Part shown: positions 61,176-64,000 of the stretch, one piece after another
How the letters are laid out: the number at the start of each line of letters is the position of its first letter
How positions within the stretch are numbered: the first letter of the stretch is position 1
Assembly: GCA_005784505.1 (NCBI GenBank)
Contig: VCAZ01000001.1
Coordinates: forward strand, 15,214,097 to 15,278,096
DNA length: 64,000 nucleotides
Direction of reading: 5' to 3'
Source: Bagarius yarrelli
Lineage: Eukaryota > Chordata > Actinopteri > Siluriformes > Sisoridae
Program-made: the position numbers and the translations under genes
The notes under the pieces: generated by a model
The model's input: the letters and a program-made list of their open reading frames with translations, nothing else
What the model was told of the DNA's origin: nothing
Database searches by the model: none

Positions 61176-62249
61176 CTGTCCAGACACACAGACAGAAAAA
61201 CTTTAAGTACAGACTACATGCTGTCACACACATCATTCTTACCTCATGAGCTGAACTAGACTTGTGTGTAGCCAGATCCTCAGACTGACAGAAGAAGGTC
61301 TGGGAACGTTGTTGCTTTAAATGGCTTAGGCGTATGACTGACAGGTAAAGCAACCAATGACGATTTGTTTTGTGGCGCTGTCATGGTCAGGGGTGTGGAA
61401 ATAACCTAACAATAACAGACTGGTTAAATTCAGTTTATTTAATAGATTTTTAACGAATGCTTATTGAGACTGATGTTAGCAGTTTACTTTGGGTTGTTTT
61501 CAGGTGAACCGTTAAACAACGTGACACACTTCTCCTGGACATCCTTTACATTCTAACCAATCAGAGGACAAAAGTGTTCAAAACTCTAAAGTGTCACAGC
61601 TAAGCTTGTTGCATGCAAAAAATGTTCAGGGCGTGACGGTAACACACACCATTATACAAACAGCTAAATGTGAGTATTTCAAATATAGTAACCTTTAAAA
61701 GTGTTACTATAGCATAATATATATAAACATAACATATAAATTCCACTAACACAAGGTGTCCTTCAAAACCACATTATAAAAGCTAAAATAAAAAAAAAGT
61801 AGTGCTCAATAAAACCCTGCTTTTATTTCGTTTGCTATTCTTCCATTGTAAAAACACCCAACGGTTTTGTAACTTCATGTGGTTTTTACAGAAAACCAAC
61901 ACTGATGCAAATAAAAAGAGTTTCTATGTCAAAAATACACAGCTGCTCAGTACCAAAGGTTTCTAAGAGGAACACACACAAACACACTGAAACAGACACA
62001 TACGAGCGGAACACCAGCAGGGAGATTGAATTTGAGTTAGAAGGAAAGTATAACAGAGAGAGATAGAGAGTGAGAAAGACGCATAGATGCACCTGTTTAT
62101 TCCTGATATTACTCTGCTTTAACAATGTGATTTCCCACATTCGTGCTAACAATTTACAATTCTGTTTAAATCAAATTAGACTGTGAAATACTGGGAGAGC
62201 AAGTCAGACAGACAGTCACAAAGAGGAAAAGAGTGAGACAGAGAACAAG

Positions 62250-62344
62250 GGGGCGGGGGCGGGGGGTGAGAGAGAGGAAGAGAGGTAGAGAAATAGAAAC
62301 AGAGAGGGGTAGACAGAGAGAGAAAGAGGGAGAGATATAGAGAA

Positions 62345-62381
<37 letters not shown>

Positions 62382-62408
62382 AGAGGAGAGAGGTAGAGAA
62401 ATAGAGAA

Positions 62409-62443
<35 letters not shown>

Positions 62444-62520
62444 GGTAGGAGGGGAAGGAGAGAGGTAGACAGACAGAGAAATAGGGAGAAAGTTGAGAAA
62501 GAGAAAGAGGAAGGCAAGTG
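62250..62520. repeat. GA-rich low-complexity region
   Basis: Purine-rich plus strand with (GA)n runs at 62347-62380 and 62410-62440. It makes a spurious Ser/Leu ORF on the minus strand. Confidence 0.92.
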
Positions 62521-62789
62521 TATGTGATTAATCTTCAGAATGCATGTGATTAACCGTTATCCTAATTGAGTTTTTATCTAGTAATGAAGATAAGCTCAGT
62601 CCAGTCAAGAAGGAAGAGATGAAACTGATAACAGTCTCGGTTAATTTGAACGTGATTAACAGTGCCGTCGGCAAAGGCAGTGATCATTAAATCCCACCTT
62701 TTTTATAAAGATCTGCAGATTCAGTAAAGTTCGGCAGCAGTAGATACAAAAGCAATCAGTGGAAGGAAACTGAAGTTTGTTATGTCCAA

Positions 62790-62990
62790 CATCTATATGT
62801 CCAACCGTGTGTGGACAACTTACCTATACAAGTGTGTTTTCCCCAACAAGTCTGAAGCACACCGTTTGTCGGTGTCCAAAATGTCTTTGTATGTTGTAGT
62901 GTTCCATTCTTTCTTAACTGAAACTAAAAGCTAAAACCACCATGACAATGTCCCTGTGCACAAAACCCCTGAGAGCTCCAAGAGTACTGC
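62790..62990 (-). mobile_element. Tc1/mariner-type miniature repeat (family T), partial
   Basis: Contains tgtctttgtatgttgtagtg, catgacaatgtccctgtgca and ctgagagctccaagag, matching the reverse of the 60640 copy. Confidence 0.5.
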
Positions 62991-63072
62991 GTAGTTAAAA
63001 ACTCAGCAGAAAGAAGAACATCCAATCACAAGACAGGGTAAAAAGACATGACAAGACATACAGTAAATGGCC

Positions 63073-63403
63073 CTGTCCCAATAGTTGCACTTGCACCCTT
63101 GTGCCTCCCCTAGTTTGATGGTAAGCTTCTCCGCCCCTGCCTACTTGTGCTTTTAATGCACAGTTTCTGTAAGGGCGGTTCCAAGTGGTTCTGGTGGGGT
63201 GACGTTTCAAACCAAGGAATTAAAAAAGAGCAAATGGACAGCAAAATGAATTTAGCAGCAATACCACGTAAGGCACCATTGCCATTTTTGTCTGAGGGGT
63301 CTCGCGACAATGAACTAGTAATGACGCCAATTCTGCACGTCAACGCACTTCTCTTGCTCACTTATTAACCAAAGTGTGCACTTTTAAGTAGGTATTGGGA
63401 CAG
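63073..63403. mobile_element. short TIR element, 331 bp
   Basis: Perfect 11-bp inverted ends ctgtcccaata (63073-63083) and tattgggacag (63393-63403). GC-richer interior, no transposase. This style of ctgtccca end is common in teleost miniature DNA transposons; superfamily not assigned. Confidence 0.6.
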
Positions 63404-63719
63404 CAACAAACACAGAACACAATGTTCAAAAGAATAACCAAATCAGAATTTGAGGCTTAAACTTATGTATAGTTAATATGCTCAAATATGCTTAAAGTTG
63501 AATTTTGATAGACTAATTGAAAAAATCCAATAAATAAAATATTGTATTTTAATTGCACTGTAGATTTGCCAGTATTTCTATTATACTGACAAGCCTAGAG
63601 ACAAGGTAAAGTCTATCTGGTCTATACTTAACACTTACAGTAAACTTAACAATATGACTTTTTTATACATTTGTCAGAAAATAAACTAAGAAAATAAAAC
63701 TAGCCAGTCAGTGAATTTT

Positions 63720-63838
63720 AAGTGTGGGCCCCTGAGTAAGGCCCTAATTAACCCCCAACTGCTCAGCTGTATAAAAAATAGATAAAATGTAAGTCGCTCT
63801 GGATAGGGACATCTGCCAAATGCTGTAAATGTAATGGT
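63720..63838 (+). repeat. SINE-like copy (family A), 3' part
   Basis: Contains ggcccctgagtaaggcccta, ctcagctgtataaaaaatag and taagtcgctctggataggga. Confidence 0.65.
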
Positions 63839-64000
63839 AAAATGATAAATAAAGAGGATGAAGAATATGCATCACTTATAACTGTGGGTGTTTCTTAGTT
63901 AAAAGCACACACTCACATAAATAGAAAAAAAAGAATGAGAGAAAGGAAGAAAAGGGAAAACCCTGCTGCAAAAAAGGAGGGGGGGTGAGAAAGAAAAGGG

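Larger units (their letters stand above)
61176..64000 (-). other. partial anks1b intron upstream of the 61095-61175 exon
   Basis: No start exon is visible. Contains a partial family T copy (about 62790-62990), a long GA-rich low-complexity run (62250-62520), a TIR element (63073-63403) and a SINE-like copy (63720-63838). The stretch 61.2-62.2 kb shows nothing I recognise. Confidence 0.7.

Noticed and set aside
62176..62517. 113-codon Ser/Leu/Pro ORF on the minus strand
   Set aside because: Low-complexity GA/CT translation only.
61176..64000. Search for the anks1b start exon
   Set aside because: No ORF resembling MGK-ELLEAARTG with a donor was found on the minus strand, so exon 1 is placed outside the window.

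Overview
This window is vertebrate, and almost certainly teleost, genomic DNA. It is AT-rich and non-coding over more than 97% of its length. It is crowded with microsatellites, tRNA-derived SINE-like copies, short terminal-inverted-repeat DNA transposons, a decayed Ty3/gypsy relic and CR1/L2-type LINE 3' ends. The repeat style fits an otophysan fish such as a catfish, but the species is a guess. There are no bacterial genes, operons, CRISPR arrays or recognisable RNA genes.

The only gene I can reconstruct is a minus-strand gene spanning nearly the whole window. Eleven consecutive internal coding exons run from 61175 (5') down to 1950 (3'). Each has AG acceptor and GT donor boundaries, and the phases chain without a break: 1,613 nt giving 537 complete codons and no internal stop. 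The product is ANKS1B (AIDA-1, ankyrin repeat and SAM domain containing 1B). The part seen is most of the N-terminal ankyrin block (repeats 2 to 7) and the Ser/Pro-rich linker that follows. Exon 1 must lie to the right of 64000. The remaining linker, the two SAM domains and the PTB domain must lie to the left of position 1. ANKS1B rather than its paralogue ANKS1A is supported by the linker motif in the 33126-33242 exon and by the residues TPDCSPPSP...ALKNI..VIRPQPKQRTS split across the 11385-11521 and 1950-2136 exons.

Layout from left to right: 1-315 holds an LTR-like sequence; 1950-2136 and 11385-11521 are linker exons; 17.7-18.4 kb is an AT-rich minisatellite with a period near 89 bp; 21716-21869 is a linker exon; 30.9-32.2 kb is a dead Ty3/gypsy gag-pol piece; 33126-33242 is the conserved-motif exon; 35.2-37.2 kb is an L2 end plus an unidentified coding-like relic and a duplicated block; 37871-38052 and 40898-41020 are linker exons; 43010-43111, 43592-43667, 48258-48554, 60368-60524 and 61095-61175 are ankyrin exons.

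I found no convincing new gene system. The most noteworthy pattern is how often microsatellites sit directly on splice sites of this gene. CA/GT tracts lie just downstream of six of the eleven donors, and long CT tracts serve as the polypyrimidine tract of three acceptors. Other items worth checking are a near-perfect 30-bp hairpin, an inverted SINE pair next to an exon, a CpG-rich block inside an AT-rich intron, several well-delimited transposons, and an unidentified coding-like relic ending in a good donor.
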